Shown: piece by piece, positions 18,434 through 26,700 of the stretch
Layout: every line of letters starts with the position of its first letter
Position numbering within the stretch: position 1 is the first letter of the stretch
DNA from: Solirubrobacter soli DSM 22325
GTDB taxonomy: Bacteria > Actinomycetota > Thermoleophilia > Solirubrobacterales > Solirubrobacteraceae
Direction: 5' to 3'
DNA: 64,000 nt
NCBI RefSeq assembly: GCF_000423665.1
Contig: NZ_AUIK01000008.1
Span: forward strand, 496,001 to 560,000
The notes under the pieces: model-generated
Database searches by the model: none
What the model was told of the DNA's origin: nothing
Seen by the model: only the letters and a program-made list of their open reading frames with translations
Program-made: the position numbers and the translations under genes

Positions 18434-19035
18434 GCGCCGCCGCGCACGATGCGGCGCGGCCGCCCGGGCGGCCGCGCTCGGCCGAGGCGGACGTGGCGAT
18501 CCTGCACGCCGCGCTCGAGCTCCTCGCCGCGCACGGCTACGCAGCGTTGACGATGGAGGCCGTGCGCGAGAAGTCCGGAGTCGGCAAGGCGACGCTCTAT
18601 CGCCGGTACGGCTCCAAGGAGGAGCTCGTGCGCGCGGCGATCGTGCACCTCAACTCCGACATCCCGTTGCCGGACGACACGGGCAGCGTCGCCGGCGACT
18701 TCGCGGCGACGGCCGCCAATGTGCTGGCCGGCGCCGCCCGGACCGGTGCGCTGACGCTGATGCCCCGGCTGCTGTCGGAGGTCGCGGGCGATGCCGAGAT
18801 GCACGCGCTCTTCCACGAGCACCTCGTCGAGCCGCGCCGCCGCGTCGTGCGCGGGATCGTGGAGCGCGCGAAGGCGCGCGGCGAGATCCGCGCCGACGTG
18901 GACTCCGACCTGGCCGTCGACCTGATGGTCGGGCCGTTCATCTACCGGCTGATCATCTCCGGCGGCGACGCCGCGGCGATCGGCAACCCGGCCGAGGTCC
19001 TCGAGGCGGTGATGGGCGGCCTCAGGCCTCGTTGA
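18430..19035 (+). CDS. TetR family transcriptional regulator
   Basis: 201 residues. The N-terminal helix-turn-helix is LTMEAVREKSGVGKATLYRRYGSKEELVRAAI and the C-terminal part is the ligand-binding helical domain. A TTG start overlaps the efflux gene stop by four bases, so this is a coupled repressor-pump pair. The last codons (GGLRPR) and the stop lie within the left copy of a 20-bp direct repeat that flanks a repeat element. Confidence 0.92.
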   Translation: MSAAAHDAARPPGRPRSAEADVAILHAALELLAAHGYAALTMEAVREKSGVGKATLYRRYGSKEELVRAAIVHLNSDIPLPDDTGSVAGDFAATAANVLAGAARTGALTLMPRLLSEVAGDAEMHALFHEHLVEPRRRVVRGIVERAKARGEIRADVDSDLAVDLMVGPFIYRLIISGGDAAAIGNPAEVLEAVMGGLRPR

Positions 19036-19199
19036 AGCATGGTCGGTCCGACCGATGTGGTGCAGCCGCCAGTGGCTCGCGTCGCACGCGCTCGCGATGC
19101 GGCCCTCTGGGCCGTGAGCAGCGTGGGTGGTGCGAGACGCCGCGGATGTGCCGCAGCGGGCGCACCGGAATGCTTCAACGCGGCCTCAGGCCTCGTTGA
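19016..19199. repeat. Palindromic repeat element, copy 1, with 20-bp flanking direct repeats
   Basis: The core (19031-19179) is bounded by GTTGAAGCAT and ATGCTTCAAC, perfect 10-bp inverted ends. It contains a GGTCGG-T-CCGACC palindrome on the left and a GCGG...CCGC hairpin on the right. GCGGCCTCAGGCCTCGTTGA occurs identically at 19016-19035 and 19180-19199, one on each side. The left copy carries the TetR stop and the right copy carries the RNase D stop. This looks like an insertion with target duplication. No transposase is encoded. Copy 2 lies inverted at 23044-23133. Confidence 0.75.
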
Positions 19200-20340
19200 C
19201 CTCGACGCGGCCGCCTTGGCCGACGCCGAGGGTGCGCCTGCCGGCGAGGAGCTCGAGCAGCTCCGCGCCGACGAGCTCGCGGCGCCAGCCCTGCAGCGTG
19301 CGCACCTCGGGCTCGGGACCGCCCTTGCGGGCGGCGACGACCACCGGAGAGAGGTCGGCACGCGCGGCGATCAGCTCGTAGGCGAGCCCGGCCTCCTGCG
19401 CCCGCGAGCGCACGAGCGACTCGGCGAGCGCGATCGTCGGGCCGTCGACGGCCTCCGTCGAGCTGCGGTCGGACTCCTCGAGGCGGATCGGCTCGGCCTC
19501 GAGGCCGCGCTCGATCGCGGACATCACGTCGTCGCCGCGGCGGCGGACGACGTCGGGCGTGATGCCGCGGATCTGCGAGAGGTCGCGGCGGCCCTTCGGC
19601 TGGCGCTTGGCGAGCTCGACGACGGTCGGGTCGCGCAGGATCGCGCCGACCGGGCGGTCCTCCTTGGCGGCGGTGCGCTCGCGCCAGCCGGCGATCGCCT
19701 GCGCGACCGCGCGCTCGCGCGGGTCGAGCCCGCTCACCCGCGGGAGCCGGCGCCAGACCTCGTCGGGGTCGCGCTCGTCCGTCGCCTCGGCGATCGCGAC
19801 GCATTCCTCGCGCGCCCACTCGAGCCGGCCGCGGTCGGTGAGCCGGCGCTGGATGTCGTCGGCCAGCGGCAGCAGGTGCTCGACGTCACCGCGCGCGTAG
19901 GCGACCTGCTCCTCGGTCAGCGGCCGCGCGTCCCAGCGGGTGAAGCTCGCCGTCTTGGGCAGGCGGATGCGCAGGACGTCGTGCAGCAGGCCGTTGTAGC
20001 CCGCCTGGGCGGAGAAGCCCGCGAAGCCCGCGGCGACCTGGGTGTCGAAGACGTTGGTGAACGTCGTGCGCCACTCGCGTCGCAGGATCGCAACATCCTG
20101 CCGTCCCGCGTGCAGGACGATCTCGATCGCGGGATCCGCCAGGACCTCCGCCAGCGGGGTCGGGTCGAAGGCGTCCACGATCGGGTCGAGCACCTCGACC
20201 TGCTCGCCGACGACGATCTGCACCAGGCACAGGAGGGGCTTGTAGCGCCCCTCCGGCATGAACTCGGTATCGAGACCGAGGCGTCCGTGCGCTCGCGCGG
20301 ACTCGGCGAGACCGTCGAGAAGGCTTTGCGTCACCTGCAT
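19186..20340 (-). CDS. rnd: Ribonuclease D
   Basis: 384 residues. DEDDy exonuclease motifs: LGLDTEFMPEGRY (Exo I), IVLHAGRQDVAIL (Exo II) and VAYARGDVEHLLPLAD (Exo III with the Tyr). An HRDC domain follows (~205-275, DPRERAVAQAIAGWRERTAAKEDRPVGAILRDPTVVELAKRQP). It is a 3'-5' exoribonuclease acting in tRNA and stable-RNA maturation. The stop codon lies inside the right copy of the 20-bp direct repeat. Confidence 0.95.
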   Translation of the reverse strand: MQVTQSLLDGLAESARAHGRLGLDTEFMPEGRYKPLLCLVQIVVGEQVEVLDPIVDAFDPTPLAEVLADPAIEIVLHAGRQDVAILRREWRTTFTNVFDTQVAAGFAGFSAQAGYNGLLHDVLRIRLPKTASFTRWDARPLTEEQVAYARGDVEHLLPLADDIQRRLTDRGRLEWAREECVAIAEATDERDPDEVWRRLPRVSGLDPRERAVAQAIAGWRERTAAKEDRPVGAILRDPTVVELAKRQPKGRRDLSQIRGITPDVVRRRGDDVMSAIERGLEAEPIRLEESDRSSTEAVDGPTIALAESLVRSRAQEAGLAYELIAARADLSPVVVAARKGGPEPEVRTLQGWRRELVGAELLELLAGRRTLGVGQGGRVEVNEA

Positions 20341-20380
20341 CCTGGCGCGACCCTACCCGGACCCGCAGGGCGGGTGCGTG

Positions 20381-21367
20381 TCAGTTTCCGATCAGGACGG
20401 GCGTTCCGACGGGAACGCGCGGATAGAGATCGATGACGTCCGGCACGGTCATGCGGATGCAGCCGTGGGAAGCGCGCGAGCCGATCGACCCCGGAGCGCC
20501 GGTCCCGTGGATGCCCACGCCGTTGACGATCCCCATCCAGCGCGCCTTCAGCGGGTTGTCCGCGGCGCCGCCTTCGACCGTCTCGTTGGCGTAGGCGCCC
20601 GCCCACGGCGAGTTCGGCGCGGTCCAGGCCGGGTTGACGGCCTTGTTGGCGATCGAGAAGAGCCCGGTCGGCGTCGGATAGGCGGGCATGCCGACCGCCA
20701 CGCCGTAGGTCTTGGACAGCTTCAGGCCCTTGAACAGGCGCAGCTTGAAGTTGCCGCGGTCGATGGTGATGATCGTCCCGTAGGCCTTCGAGAGGCCGCC
20801 GGTCGTGACCTTCGGCTTGATCACCTTCAGCTTGGGGGCGAGGATGCGGTCCGTGTTCGGGTCCGCCAGCGCGGCGCCGACGCTCGCGGAGAGCTTCGTA
20901 GCGTCGATCGCGCGCCCGTCCTTGGACTTGACCTTGCCGATGCTCTTGAGCTTGATGTCCACCCGGGCGTCGCGGGCGTCGCGCTTGATGTCAGCCGCGA
21001 CCTTGTTCGCGTACGCGTCGACCTTCGCCTGGTCGAACGTGATGAACAGCGGGACGTCGACGACCTTGTCGTGCGGCTTCAGGCCCGCGTTGTAGGCGCG
21101 GCGGGCGGACTTGTTGACGTCGAAGACGAAGCCCAGGTCCGCCGGGCTGACGGCGTACTTGTGACCCGCCACGTGGGTCGACAGCGGGCGGCCGGTGTTG
21201 AAGCTGTGCGTGTTGTAGAGCTTCCCGGCCGCCTCGGCGAGCGTGAGCCCCGAGACGTCGGTTCCACCGGCGGTGACGTTGGCGGCGATGCGCGGCTCGG
21301 CGGCGTTCGCGGTTGCGGCGGTGACGAGGAAGAGCGCGAATGACGCGGTAATGAGACGGCGCAGCAT
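20381..21367 (-). CDS. L,D-transpeptidase with peptidoglycan-binding domain
   Basis: 328 residues with a signal peptide (LITASFALFLVTAATANA). The first half is a PG_binding_4-like domain (VSGLTLAEAAGKLYNTHSFNTGRPLSTHV). The YkuD catalytic domain (~200-328) ends with HGTGAPGSIGSRASHGCIRM, carrying the active His and Cys, then DVIDLYPRVPVGTPVLI. It would form 3-3 crosslinks in peptidoglycan or attach proteins to it, outside the membrane. ATG at 21367 is chosen because it precedes the signal peptide directly. Confidence 0.94.
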   Translation of the reverse strand: MLRRLITASFALFLVTAATANAAEPRIAANVTAGGTDVSGLTLAEAAGKLYNTHSFNTGRPLSTHVAGHKYAVSPADLGFVFDVNKSARRAYNAGLKPHDKVVDVPLFITFDQAKVDAYANKVAADIKRDARDARVDIKLKSIGKVKSKDGRAIDATKLSASVGAALADPNTDRILAPKLKVIKPKVTTGGLSKAYGTIITIDRGNFKLRLFKGLKLSKTYGVAVGMPAYPTPTGLFSIANKAVNPAWTAPNSPWAGAYANETVEGGAADNPLKARWMGIVNGVGIHGTGAPGSIGSRASHGCIRMTVPDVIDLYPRVPVGTPVLIGN

Positions 21368-21417
21368 GGTCGCAAGAGCGTAGCCGGGCCGCTGCTGACG
21401 CAACGGTAATTGCGCGG

Positions 21418-22272
21418 TCAGGTACCGAACGGGAGAAGCAATTCGAGCAATCGACCCGTCGCCTCGAGCTGCGGGCGGCGGCCGGCGCCCTCGATCAGCG
21501 CGACCTGGGTGCTCGGGAGCGATCCGAGCGCGATCCGCGCGTCGCTGGCCGGGAGCATCCGGTCGTGGGCGCCCCACACGAGCAGCACGGGGCAGCGGAT
21601 GCCCACGAGGTCGAACGGGGCGTGCGAGAGCTCAGGCGCCAGCTCGCGGCCGTCGCGCAGCAGCGCGGCGAGGTCCGCGCGGGTCTCGCCGCTGCGGCTG
21701 AAGGCGTCGACGACGGCCTTCTGCGTGTCGGTGGGATCCTGGAAGCTGAAGTGGCGGTACGCGCTCGACCGCGCGCGGCGCACGAGGACGCCGGGAACGG
21801 GAACCGGGATCGACAGCAGCCGGCGGACGATCGGGTCCTCCTCGATCGGATCGAACCAGGAGGGAAGTTCCAACCCGTCCGGCGCCACCGGAACCACGCC
21901 GGCGAGCCGCACATTGCCCGGGTGCTCGGCGAGCCGCAGCGCGACGCAGCCGCCGAGGCTCGTCCCCGCCACGACCACGGGCTCCTTGTCCGCCCAGGTC
22001 TCCACGAGGTCGGCCGCGAAGGCGTCCAGCTGCGGGAGGACGGCGCCGTCGTGCAGGCGGGCGGCCTCGCCGAAGCCCGGCAGGTCGACCGCGATCGCGC
22101 GCCGCCCGCGGGCGCCGAGTTGCGCCAGCAGCGGGCGCCAGGTGTCGGCCGAGTCGCTCCAGCCATGAAGCAGGACGATGCCCGGGGTGCCGCCGTCGAC
22201 CTCCAGCGCGCGGGTGGAGAATCCCGCGACCTGGATGCGGTGCTCGACGACAGAAGCCATATCCCAGGACAT
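21418..22272 (-). CDS. Alpha/beta hydrolase lacking the usual catalytic histidine
   Basis: 284 residues. GIVLLHGWSDSADTWRPL is the oxyanion region, VVVAGTSLGGCVALRLAEH is the nucleophile elbow (Ser in GTSLGG), and VLLVWGAHDRMLPASDA gives the acid. The normal GAGH-x-P-x-x-E block with the catalytic His reads GAGRRPQLEAT here, so His is replaced by Arg. The enzyme may be inactive, use another His, or have a different role. ATG at 22272 is preceded by GAGGGG; Met at 22260 is an alternative. Confidence 0.88.
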   Translation of the reverse strand: MSWDMASVVEHRIQVAGFSTRALEVDGGTPGIVLLHGWSDSADTWRPLLAQLGARGRRAIAVDLPGFGEAARLHDGAVLPQLDAFAADLVETWADKEPVVVAGTSLGGCVALRLAEHPGNVRLAGVVPVAPDGLELPSWFDPIEEDPIVRRLLSIPVPVPGVLVRRARSSAYRHFSFQDPTDTQKAVVDAFSRSGETRADLAALLRDGRELAPELSHAPFDLVGIRCPVLLVWGAHDRMLPASDARIALGSLPSTQVALIEGAGRRPQLEATGRLLELLLPFGT

Positions 22273-22387
22273 ACCCCCTCATCGGCTGTCCCGGACACCG
22301 GGTCAACTATGTTGGACGAGTGACTGACCCCGGCAACCCGGTGCTGCGGCATCGAGCGCAGGTACCGGGGACCCCCGGGGCGGCTCT

Positions 22388-23035
22388 GTGAGCAGCGAGT
22401 TCATCTCGGCCGAGGAAACGGCCCAGGAGCCGCCGCCCCGCCTGTGGGAGCGGCTCCGCGCCGACCCGCTGCGAGCCCCGGAGCACGTCGCCCTCGCCGC
22501 CTCCGAGATCCACGCCCCAGCCGCCGAGCTGTGGGCGGGCAAGCGCCGCCGCGTCTACGGCACCGACCCGAAGACGCTCGCGCAGATGGCGCGTCGGCGT
22601 CATATCAACATGGCGTCGATCGAAGGCGCCGCGACCGGCGTCGGCGGCATCATCACGATGATCCCGGACCTGCTCGGACTCGCCTGGATCCAGTCGCGGA
22701 TGGTGTTCTTCGTCGCCGCCGCGTACGGGTTCGACCCGAGGGATCCGATGCGCCCCGCCGAGCTCCTGGTGCTGAACGGGCTCTACGCGACCCCCGGCGA
22801 GGCGCGGCACGCGCTCGACGGCCTCGGCGTGACCGTCGCCGAGGCGTGGATCGGCGGGAAGATGCAGCGCGACGAGGCGATCGCCTACAAGCTGGCCAAG
22901 ATGGTCGGCAAGTCGTCGGGCAAGAAGATGGCGGGCCGGATGATCCCGGGCTTCGCGATCGCGTTCAATTCCGTCTCCAACCGCCGCGACACCAACGCGC
23001 TCGCCAAGCGCGCGATCAAGTTCTACGGCGGCTAG
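22388..23035 (+). CDS. EcsC family protein
   Basis: 215 residues with a GTG start. The conserved centre is GAATGVGGIITMIPDLLGLAWIQSRMVFFVAAAYGFDP, a hydrophobic stretch typical of EcsC proteins, followed by KMVGKSSGKKMAGRMIPGFAIAFNSVSNRRDTNALAKRAIKFY. EcsC was first seen beside the Ecs ABC transporter of Bacillus; its function is unclear. It is divergent from the hydrolase gene across a 115-bp gap. Confidence 0.88.
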   Translation: MSSEFISAEETAQEPPPRLWERLRADPLRAPEHVALAASEIHAPAAELWAGKRRRVYGTDPKTLAQMARRRHINMASIEGAATGVGGIITMIPDLLGLAWIQSRMVFFVAAAYGFDPRDPMRPAELLVLNGLYATPGEARHALDGLGVTVAEAWIGGKMQRDEAIAYKLAKMVGKSSGKKMAGRMIPGFAIAFNSVSNRRDTNALAKRAIKFYGG

Positions 23036-23043
23036 AAGCCGCC
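23027..23043 (+). terminator. Hairpin overlapping the EcsC stop codon
   Basis: GGCGGCT (23027-23033), loop AGA, AGCCGCC (23037-23043). The stem spans the TAG stop and is directly followed by repeat element copy 2. There is no U-tract. Confidence 0.5.
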
Positions 23044-23133
23044 TGACGGATACCGGTACGCCCGCTGCGGCACATCCGCAGCGCCTCGCGCCACTGGCGG
23101 CTGCACCACATCGGTCGGACCGACCATCCGTCA
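23044..23133. repeat. Palindromic repeat element, copy 2 (inverted relative to copy 1)
   Basis: Bounded by TGACGGAT and ATCCGTCA. Its reverse complement shares about 45 nearly identical bases with the left part of copy 1 (GGTCGGTCCGACCGATGTGG and onward) and about 25 with the right part. The central 62 bases of copy 1 are replaced by about 10 here. The terminal arms differ from copy 1 on both sides in a compensating way (GAAGCAT/ATGCTTC versus GACGGAT/ATCCGTC). It fills the gap between convergent EcsC and SDR genes. No flanking direct repeat is visible. Confidence 0.75.
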
Positions 23134-23140
23134 ACCGACT

Positions 23141-23809
23141 TCAGACCGGGATCGCCGCCCCATTGATGGCCGAGCTGCGATCACTGCACAGGAACGCGAC
23201 GACCGAGGCGATCTTCTCCGGCGGGACGAGCTTGTGGTGCTCCGAGGCGGGCATCGCGTCGCGATTGGCCTGCGTGTCGATCAGCGTCGGCAGGATCACG
23301 TTGCAGCGCACGCCGTGCGGGGCGCCCTCGGCCGCGACCGCCTTCGCGAACGCGATCACCGCCGCCTTGGAGGAGGTGTAGCCCGCGCCGCCGGCGAACG
23401 GGGTCAGCGCGGACGCCGCGCCGGTGCAGACGATCGAGCCGCCGCCCGCGTGCTTGAGGTGCGGCAGCACCGCCTGGGTGACGAGGTACGTGGGGCGCAC
23501 GTTGAGCGCGAACAGCCGCTCGAACTCGTGGATCGGCGTCTCGTCCACCGGCTGGTCGGCGGCGAACCCGCCGACGAGGTTGACGAGCGTGCGGATGTCC
23601 CCGGCGGCGCGCACCGCGCGGGCGACATCGTCCGGGTCGGTGAGGTCGGCGACGACCGTGCTCATGCCTTGGCGCGGCTCGAGGTCCGAACCGGCCTCGA
23701 CGGGCACCACGACCCGCCAGCCGTCGGCGAGCAGTGCGGCGACGACGTGGCGGCCGAGACCTCCTGCGCCGCCGGTGACAAGTGCGGTGTGGCCGGGCAT
23801 ACGTGGCAC
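23141..23809 (-). CDS. Short-chain dehydrogenase/reductase
   Basis: 222 residues. The cofactor loop is ALVTGGAGGLGRHV, then VADLTD, TLVNLVGG, a catalytic Ser region (SIVCTGAASAL) and the Tyr-x3-Lys pair in GYTSSKAAVIAFAKAVAAEG. This is a classical SDR for NAD(P)H-linked oxidation or reduction of an unknown substrate. Met at 23800 is an alternative start. It is divergent from the HD-nuclease gene by 35 bp. Confidence 0.92.
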   Translation of the reverse strand: MPRMPGHTALVTGGAGGLGRHVVAALLADGWRVVVPVEAGSDLEPRQGMSTVVADLTDPDDVARAVRAAGDIRTLVNLVGGFAADQPVDETPIHEFERLFALNVRPTYLVTQAVLPHLKHAGGGSIVCTGAASALTPFAGGAGYTSSKAAVIAFAKAVAAEGAPHGVRCNVILPTLIDTQANRDAMPASEHHKLVPPEKIASVVAFLCSDRSSAINGAAIPV

Positions 23810-23844
23810 CGTATCGTCCGAACCCGTGCCTAGGGTTTGCGCTC

Positions 23845-24744
23845 GTGCGCGTCCGAGAGCTCACCCCCGGGCAGGAGATCGACCAGGTCCTGATGGTCCG
23901 CGCCGCCGAGCCCCGCAAGCTCGTCCTCGGGGACCGCACGGGCACGCTCGAGGCCGCGCCGCGCGGGGATGTCGCTCCCGGCCTGTGCGTGCGGGTGAGC
24001 GGGCGGGTCGAGGGCCGCGGCCGGCTGGTCGTGGACGCGCTGCGCGTCGCCGAGCCGGACGAGTACGCGCTCGACGACCTGCTGGACGGTCCGCGGATCC
24101 CGGTCGAGCGCATGGAGTCCGACCTGCGCGAGCTGATCGCGACGATCCAGTGCTCGCACCTGCGCGCCCTGCTGGACGCCGTCTTCGGCGCCGGCACCGG
24201 GACCTGGGCGCTGTTCCGCGAGGCCCCGGCCGCGAAGCGCTACCACCAGGCCTACCGCCACGGCCTGCTCGAGCACTCGCTGACGGTCGCCCAGAGCGTG
24301 AGCGCCATCTCCGCGACGTTCGGCGGCGTGGACCGCGACGTCGCCGTGACCGGCGCACTGCTGCACGACATCGGCAAGCTCGACGCCTACACCGCCGACC
24401 CGCTGGCGATCGACCTCACCGACATCGGCAAGCTCCAGGGCGAGATCGCGCTCGGCTACTACCGCGTCCGCCGGCTGATCGAGGACCTCCCGGGCTTCCC
24501 GCCCGACCTCGCCGTCGCGGTCCTGCACATCATCCTCTCCCACCACGGGCAACTCGAGCACGGCTCACCGGTCGTCCCCTGCACCCGCGAAGCGACCCTC
24601 GTGCACATGATCGACAACCTCGGCGGGCGCCTGGGCTCGTTCGATCGGTTGGAGAAGGAGCTCCCGGACGGGTCGAACTGGTCGGGCTGGGACCGCGTGC
24701 TCGGCGGGGGCGCCTGGTTCGGGGCCACCCGCGCCGCCGCCTGA
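23845..24744 (+). CDS. OB-fold/HD-domain 3'-5' exoribonuclease (YhaM-like)
   Basis: 299 residues. An N-terminal OB-fold (~5-80, LVLGDRTGTLEAAPRGDVAPGLCVRVSGRVEGRGRLVVDALR) binds nucleic acid. The HD domain has YRHGLLEHSLTVAQSV, ALLHDIGKLDAY and HIILSHHGQLEHGSP as metal-ligand motifs. The arrangement matches YhaM-type exoribonucleases. GTG at 23845 (VRVRELTPGQEIDQ) matches the family N-terminus; the longer in-frame start would run into the divergent SDR promoter. Confidence 0.9.
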   Translation: MRVRELTPGQEIDQVLMVRAAEPRKLVLGDRTGTLEAAPRGDVAPGLCVRVSGRVEGRGRLVVDALRVAEPDEYALDDLLDGPRIPVERMESDLRELIATIQCSHLRALLDAVFGAGTGTWALFREAPAAKRYHQAYRHGLLEHSLTVAQSVSAISATFGGVDRDVAVTGALLHDIGKLDAYTADPLAIDLTDIGKLQGEIALGYYRVRRLIEDLPGFPPDLAVAVLHIILSHHGQLEHGSPVVPCTREATLVHMIDNLGGRLGSFDRLEKELPDGSNWSGWDRVLGGGAWFGATRAAA

Positions 24745-24756
24745 CCCCGCGACCCC

Positions 24757-25929
24757 CTAAGCGCGAACGACAGCCAGGCCCGCGTGGCGCGTCGCCTGGA
24801 CCGCGCCATAGGCACACAGCAGCGCCAGCGGCAACAGCGCGACCCGGTAGTCGAGATGGATCGAGACGAGCAGCCCGATCGCCGACTGGGCGACGATCGC
24901 CGCCCCGAAGCCGCCGACGTTCACCATGCCCGACGCGCTGCCGCCACCCTCGCGGGCGATGTCGAACGCGAGCATCGAGGTCGCTCCGCCCGCGCCGGTC
25001 AAGCACAGGACGGCGGCGAGGACCTCGACCGGCGGGTGGCCGCCGGGCCAGGCGAGGAGGAGGGTGAGCCCGGCGACGGTCAGCAGCGCGGCGCCGCTGG
25101 TCAACGGGCCTCGCCGCTGCGGGCGCCGGCCGGCGAGTGATCCCAACACCGGCGCGGAGAGGCCGAACGCGAGCACGGCGCCGGCCAGGAGCGCGGCGGC
25201 GGTGCCGCGGCCGAGGTGCTGGTCCTCGACGAGGTACGGGAACGCCCACAGGCCGGTCAGCGTCACGAACGGCGCCATCAGCGCGAAGTGCACCCAGAGA
25301 CCGTGGCGGGTCGCGGGGGCCTGCCAGGTCCGCCGCAGCGCGAGCGCGCCGCGCGACGGCTCGGCCGCGCCGTCCGGGCGGTCCTGCAAGCGGTTGACGG
25401 CGAGGATCGCGAGAACCGCGGTGAGCACACCGCTGGCGGCGAACGTCGGCGTCCAGCCGACGTCGCTCAAAGCGGCGCTCAGCGGCGCGGTGCTGAGCAG
25501 TTGCCCGAACGCGCCGCACGCCGCCGTCAGCGCCGTCGCCAGCGCGTACCGTCGCGGCGGGAGCCAGTGCGCCGCGACGCGCAGGACGTTGAGGAACATG
25601 CAGGCGTCACCCGCGCCCACGAGCGCCCGCCCGGCGATCGCCGGCCCGAGGGCGGGGCTGAACGCGAACAGCAGCTCACCCACACCCATCGCCAGCAGCC
25701 CGACCGTCAGCGACCGGCGCGGCCCGAGCCGGTCGGCCAACACGCCCGCCGGCACCTGCATCGCCAGATAGACCGCCAGCTGCACGGTCGACAACACGGC
25801 GATCGCGCTCGTCGACACCCCGAACCGCGCGCTGGCGTCCAGCGAGGCCACGCCGAGGCTCATCCGATGGAAGATCGCCACCAGGTAGAAGGCCGCCGCC
25901 AAGCCCCACATCCGCCACGCCGCGTTCAT
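24757..25929 (-). CDS. MFS transporter
   Basis: 390 residues, 12 predicted membrane helices. AFYLVAIFHRMSLGVASLDASARFGVSTSAIAVLSTVQLAVYLAMQVPAGVLADRLGPRR shows helices 1-2 and motif A. The early FHRMSLGVA stretch is typical of the NNP/anion-like and EamA-distant MFS group with unknown substrates. It is divergent from the GntR gene, and repeated TGCATACAAG sites lie in the gap, so it is probably controlled by that regulator. It ends 12 bp from the convergent HD-nuclease gene. Confidence 0.9.
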   Translation of the reverse strand: MNAAWRMWGLAAAFYLVAIFHRMSLGVASLDASARFGVSTSAIAVLSTVQLAVYLAMQVPAGVLADRLGPRRSLTVGLLAMGVGELLFAFSPALGPAIAGRALVGAGDACMFLNVLRVAAHWLPPRRYALATALTAACGAFGQLLSTAPLSAALSDVGWTPTFAASGVLTAVLAILAVNRLQDRPDGAAEPSRGALALRRTWQAPATRHGLWVHFALMAPFVTLTGLWAFPYLVEDQHLGRGTAAALLAGAVLAFGLSAPVLGSLAGRRPQRRGPLTSGAALLTVAGLTLLLAWPGGHPPVEVLAAVLCLTGAGGATSMLAFDIAREGGGSASGMVNVGGFGAAIVAQSAIGLLVSIHLDYRVALLPLALLCAYGAVQATRHAGLAVVRA

Positions 25930-25950
25930 GCATCCGCATGGTATCCAACT

Positions 25951-26033
25951 TGCATACAAGTCGCATACCGGGGTCTGTCCCCTGCATACAAGCCGCATGC
26001 ACGTGTCTGGCACCGGTATGCGAGGTGTGTGCA
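25951..26033. promoter_or_regulatory. Repeated operator sites between MFS and GntR genes
   Basis: TGCATACAAGTCGCAT (25951-25966) and TGCATACAAGCCGCAT (25983-25998) are direct repeats 32 bp apart, about three helical turns. A related site lies inverted at 26015-26033, where the opposite strand reads TGCACACACCTCGCATACC. The location between divergent starts suggests binding by the GntR protein. Confidence 0.6.
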
Positions 26034-26043
26034 TCATGTGTGC

Positions 26044-26679
26044 ATGGGAGAGGACGACCTGGAGTGGCCGCCGGACCCGATGGGAGAGCGGCCGAAGGTG
26101 AGCGCCAGCCGGCGGGCGTACGAGCACGTCAAGGAGCGGATCCTCGACGGGAGACTGCCGGGGACGTGGCTGCTGTCGGAGAACGACGTCGCGCAAGAGC
26201 TCGGCGTCAGCCGGACGCCCGTGCGGACCGCGTTCGGGCAGCTCGAGGCCGAGGGGTACCTGACGCTGTATCCCAAACGCGGAGCGGTGGTCACACCGAT
26301 CTCGCCGCGGGAGGCCGAGGAGGTCATCGAGGCGCGCTGGGTGATCGAGCGGCACGCGCTGGAGCAGGCCTCGCCACAGCTCGGCGCGGAGCTGGCCGCG
26401 CTCGCCGACCCGGGCGAGAAGGACTTCGTCGAGGCCGACCGCGCCTTCCACCGCGCGCTCGTGGCCGGCACCGGCAACGAGATCCTGCTCGGCCTCTACG
26501 ACACGCTGCGCGACCGCCAGCGCCGCATGCTGCGCGTCGGCTCACGCACCGATGAGCGCAAGGCGACCATCACCGCCGAGCATCGCGAGCTGGCGCAGGC
26601 GATCGCCGACGGCGAAGACGCGACCGGAATCCTCCGCCGCCACCTCGACGGGGCGCTCGCGGCGCTCCGCGGCCGCTAG
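26044..26679 (+). CDS. GntR (FadR subfamily) transcriptional regulator
   Basis: 211 residues. The winged helix is RRAYEHVKERILDGRLPGTWLLSENDVAQELGVSRTPVRTAFGQLEAEGYLTLYPKRGAVV. The C-terminal FCD-type domain has EARWVIERHALEQ, EADRAFHRALVAGTGNEIL and AEHRELAQAIADGEDATGILRRHLDGAL, with the His/Asp residues that bind metal and ligand. ATG at 26044 is chosen; the frame is open upstream but that part runs through the operator region. Confidence 0.92.
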   Translation: MGEDDLEWPPDPMGERPKVSASRRAYEHVKERILDGRLPGTWLLSENDVAQELGVSRTPVRTAFGQLEAEGYLTLYPKRGAVVTPISPREAEEVIEARWVIERHALEQASPQLGAELAALADPGEKDFVEADRAFHRALVAGTGNEILLGLYDTLRDRQRRMLRVGSRTDERKATITAEHRELAQAIADGEDATGILRRHLDGALAALRGR

Positions 26680-26700
26680 GGCCGCGAGGGGTGGGGCGGC

